A stretch of 64,000 bases of DNA from contig NZ_QFWX01000002.1 of NCBI RefSeq assembly GCF_003344045.1, forward strand, positions 281,270-345,269, in the 5' to 3' direction. Both the position numbers and the translations under genes were made by a program. The first letter of the stretch is position 1. The number at the start of each line of letters is the position of its first letter. The notes under the pieces were generated by a model that saw nothing but the letters and a program-made list of their open reading frames with translations, searched no databases and had not been told where the DNA came from. Below are positions 62,389-64,000 of this stretch, one piece after another. The stretch comes from Marinobacter vulgaris. GTDB lineage: Bacteria; Pseudomonadota; Gammaproteobacteria; Pseudomonadales; Oleiphilaceae.

Positions 62389-64000
62389 TCAGCCGGGCCG
62401 ATCCCGTGGCGGCGGTGGCATGGTAACCACCCGGTTGCGCCCACCGGCCTTCGCCGCATAGGCACCTTCGTCTGCCCTCGCCATCACCTCAAGCGGCCCG
62501 CCATCGGCCGCGGACATCGCCGTGAGACCGATGCTCGCGGTAACACCGAAGGATTTACCGTTCTGCTCGATACGAATGGATTCAACCCCCCGGCGAATGG
62601 TTTCCGCCAGTTCCGCCGCCCGCGCCAGACCGCAGGCGGGCAGGATAATGCCGAATTCATCGCCCCCGAGACGTGCCACGGTATCGGATTGCCGCACGGA
62701 TACCCTCAGCAGATCCGAAAGACGCCCCAGCAGATCGTCCCCCATCAGATGCCCACCTTCGTCATTGACGGGTTTGAAATAGTCCAGGTCAATCAGCATC
62801 AATACGCTGTCAGCCGCCTTGGTGCCGGCTTCCCCCAGACATTTCACCAGGGATGAATTGAAGGCTCGTCGATTGAGCAGGCCGGTGAGACTGTCGTGGG
62901 TTGCTTCCCAGGACAGCCGCTCCTCCTCCCGGCGTCGTTCGCTGTCATCCCTAATCACCACGATCAGTTGATGGTGGTCACTGTCCCTGTGCAGATGCAA
63001 CATGGCCAGATCCACGTCGAAGGTGCGCCCAAGGCTGTTTCTCATCGTCCCGTAGAGGCTGTCTATATCCGCACTGAACAGCAGATCCTCTGGTCCCCAG
63101 CAGCGGTTTTCGCTCTCTATGGCAACGCACTCAAAGAAACTGGCCTGTTCACAACCCTCCGGCAGCCCCAGGAAGCCACAGGCGGCGTCATTGGCGTAGC
63201 GGATGACACCGTCAACATCCAGCATCAGCACACCTTCCTGAAGCACACCAAGAATGCTGTCGGCCCGCTCCTGCTCCTCCGCCAGTTCCGCTTCGATTTC
63301 CAGTTCATGGGTGATATCCCGCACTACGGTAATGGTACCCAGGGTTCGCTCCTCGGTGCCGATGACCGCCGTCATCACATCTGCCCACACCAGGGGCCGA
63401 TCCTCAGGGGTCTTGAGACGGAAACGGCCGCGGAAAACAGCATTGTTTTTCAGCGCTGCCCGCCACTTGTCGACAGCGCCGGGAAGGTCGTCTTCATAGA
63501 CCCCGTCAATCAGCGGGCTGTGCAGAAGATCGTTGGAGTCAATGCCCACAATCTGCTCGAAAGCCGGGTTTACAAATTCGATCCGGCCCAGCACATCGGT
63601 CTGGATAATACCGATCGGAGCGCTTTGCGTGAGGGAGCGGAAGAATGCCTCGCGCTCAGCCAGTGATGCCATCACTTCGTCCCGCTCCTCCATGACCGTA
63701 TTGAAGGTTTCTGCCACCTGGCGGATTTCCGAGCCGCCGGCGACATCCACCGGTTCCGCGCGAATACCCAGGTGGCGCTCACTGATCTGGAACCCGAGGT
63801 TGCGCAACGGGGCCATCAAGCGCCTGAATACGATCAGCGCCAGCGGTGCCACCACCAGGATGACAATCAGCAACACCTGCACAAAACTGTCCGTTAACCG
63901 GCTGGCTGGTGCATAAGCTTCCCGCGCCGGCCAGACCGCCGCCACAAACCAGGGCACCTGGGACATCTGTCGTACCGACATGATGGTCTCGGTACCCTCC
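62389..64000 (-). CDS. Membrane PAS-PAS-GGDEF diguanylate cyclase, 5' partial
   Basis: The frame is open to the right edge (EGTETI precedes the first internal Met), so the N terminus lies outside. The visible start WFVAAVWPAREAYAP resembles the end of a periplasmic dCache sensor domain. A membrane helix (SFVQVLLIVILVVAPLALIVF), a HAMP-like segment and two PAS domains follow. The GGDEF domain begins HDSLTGLLNRRAFN and has ARLGGDEFGI with RQSD (RxxD) five residues before. It should be an active, feedback-inhibited cyclase responding to an extracytoplasmic ligand. It converges on the TauE gene with 20 bp between stops. Confidence 0.87.
   Translation of the reverse strand, partial: EGTETIMSVRQMSQVPWFVAAVWPAREAYAPASRLTDSFVQVLLIVILVVAPLALIVFRRLMAPLRNLGFQISERHLGIRAEPVDVAGGSEIRQVAETFNTVMEERDEVMASLAEREAFFRSLTQSAPIGIIQTDVLGRIEFVNPAFEQIVGIDSNDLLHSPLIDGVYEDDLPGAVDKWRAALKNNAVFRGRFRLKTPEDRPLVWADVMTAVIGTEERTLGTITVVRDITHELEIEAELAEEQERADSILGVLQEGVLMLDVDGVIRYANDAACGFLGLPEGCEQASFFECVAIESENRCWGPEDLLFSADIDSLYGTMRNSLGRTFDVDLAMLHLHRDSDHHQLIVVIRDDSERRREEERLSWEATHDSLTGLLNRRAFNSSLVKCLGEAGTKAADSVLMLIDLDYFKPVNDEGGHLMGDDLLGRLSDLLRVSVRQSDTVARLGGDEFGIILPACGLARAAELAETIRRGVESIRIEQNGKSFGVTASIGLTAMSAADGGPLEVMARADEGAYAAKAGGRNRVVTMPPPPRDRPG

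Noticed and set aside
1..64000. Mobile elements, CRISPR arrays, tRNA or rRNA genes
   Set aside because: No transposase, integrase, tandem spaced repeats, tRNA-like cloverleaf or rRNA segment was recognised on either strand.

Overview
The window is about 64 kb of dense, GC-rich chromosomal sequence with short intergenic gaps and many start/stop overlaps. Gene content points to a marine, Marinobacter-like gammaproteobacterium: RegB/RegA-type redox sensing, a SulP permease beside a persulfide-dioxygenase-like hydrolase, a B12-riboswitch-controlled btuBFCD operon, metNIQ, and very many PAS/GGDEF/EAL and histidine-kinase proteins. The genus is an inference from content; no rRNA or other phylogenetic marker is present. 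I saw no tRNA, rRNA, CRISPR array, insertion sequence or prophage.

Layout. 1-6.1 kb: 3' part of a PEP/pyruvate-binding protein, a RegB/RegA-like redox two-component pair, and a PAS-GGDEF-EAL protein. 6.0-9.3 kb (minus): a probable sulfur operon of MBL-fold hydrolase, SulP permease and CbiM-like membrane protein. 9.5-16.6 kb (plus): a UMF1-type MFS permease and a three-gene RND efflux system. 16.6-22.0 kb (minus): btuB-btuF-btuC-btuD-CPBP protease behind a cobalamin riboswitch. 22.1-26.9 kb: a cNMP/CBS/DUF294 protein coupled to a DnaQ-like exonuclease, an exported MsrA-MsrB fusion, and a QsdR/TetR-type regulator. 27-32.6 kb: an NSS symporter, an Aer-like MCP, an EamA permease and a MATE pump.

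32.6-49.1 kb is the most unusual part: a divergent diguanylate cyclase followed by ten co-oriented signalling genes with 4-14 bp overlaps or very small gaps. They encode kinase, receiver-degenerate HD, receiver, MglA-like small GTPase, kinase, receiver fused to a PilB/GspE-type ATPase, an eight-TM multi-PAS kinase, an Rcp1-like receiver, a REC-PAS-LOV-(degenerate)GGDEF-EAL-REC protein and a degenerate HD-GYP protein. I infer that kinase, light and cyclic-di-GMP inputs converge on a GTPase/ATPase output, possibly polarity or surface motility.

49.1-64 kb: S-formylglutathione hydrolase, CBS protein, alpha/beta hydrolase, AGCS symporter, 1-Cys-type peroxiredoxin, metNIQ, HDOD-GAF protein, an unrecognised protein, amidase, an exported SLT-like protein, a TauE/SafE exporter, and a 5'-truncated membrane PAS-GGDEF cyclase running off the right edge. 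At least four GGDEF proteins, two with EAL domains, and two degenerate HD-type proteins make cyclic-di-GMP-related signalling the dominant theme.
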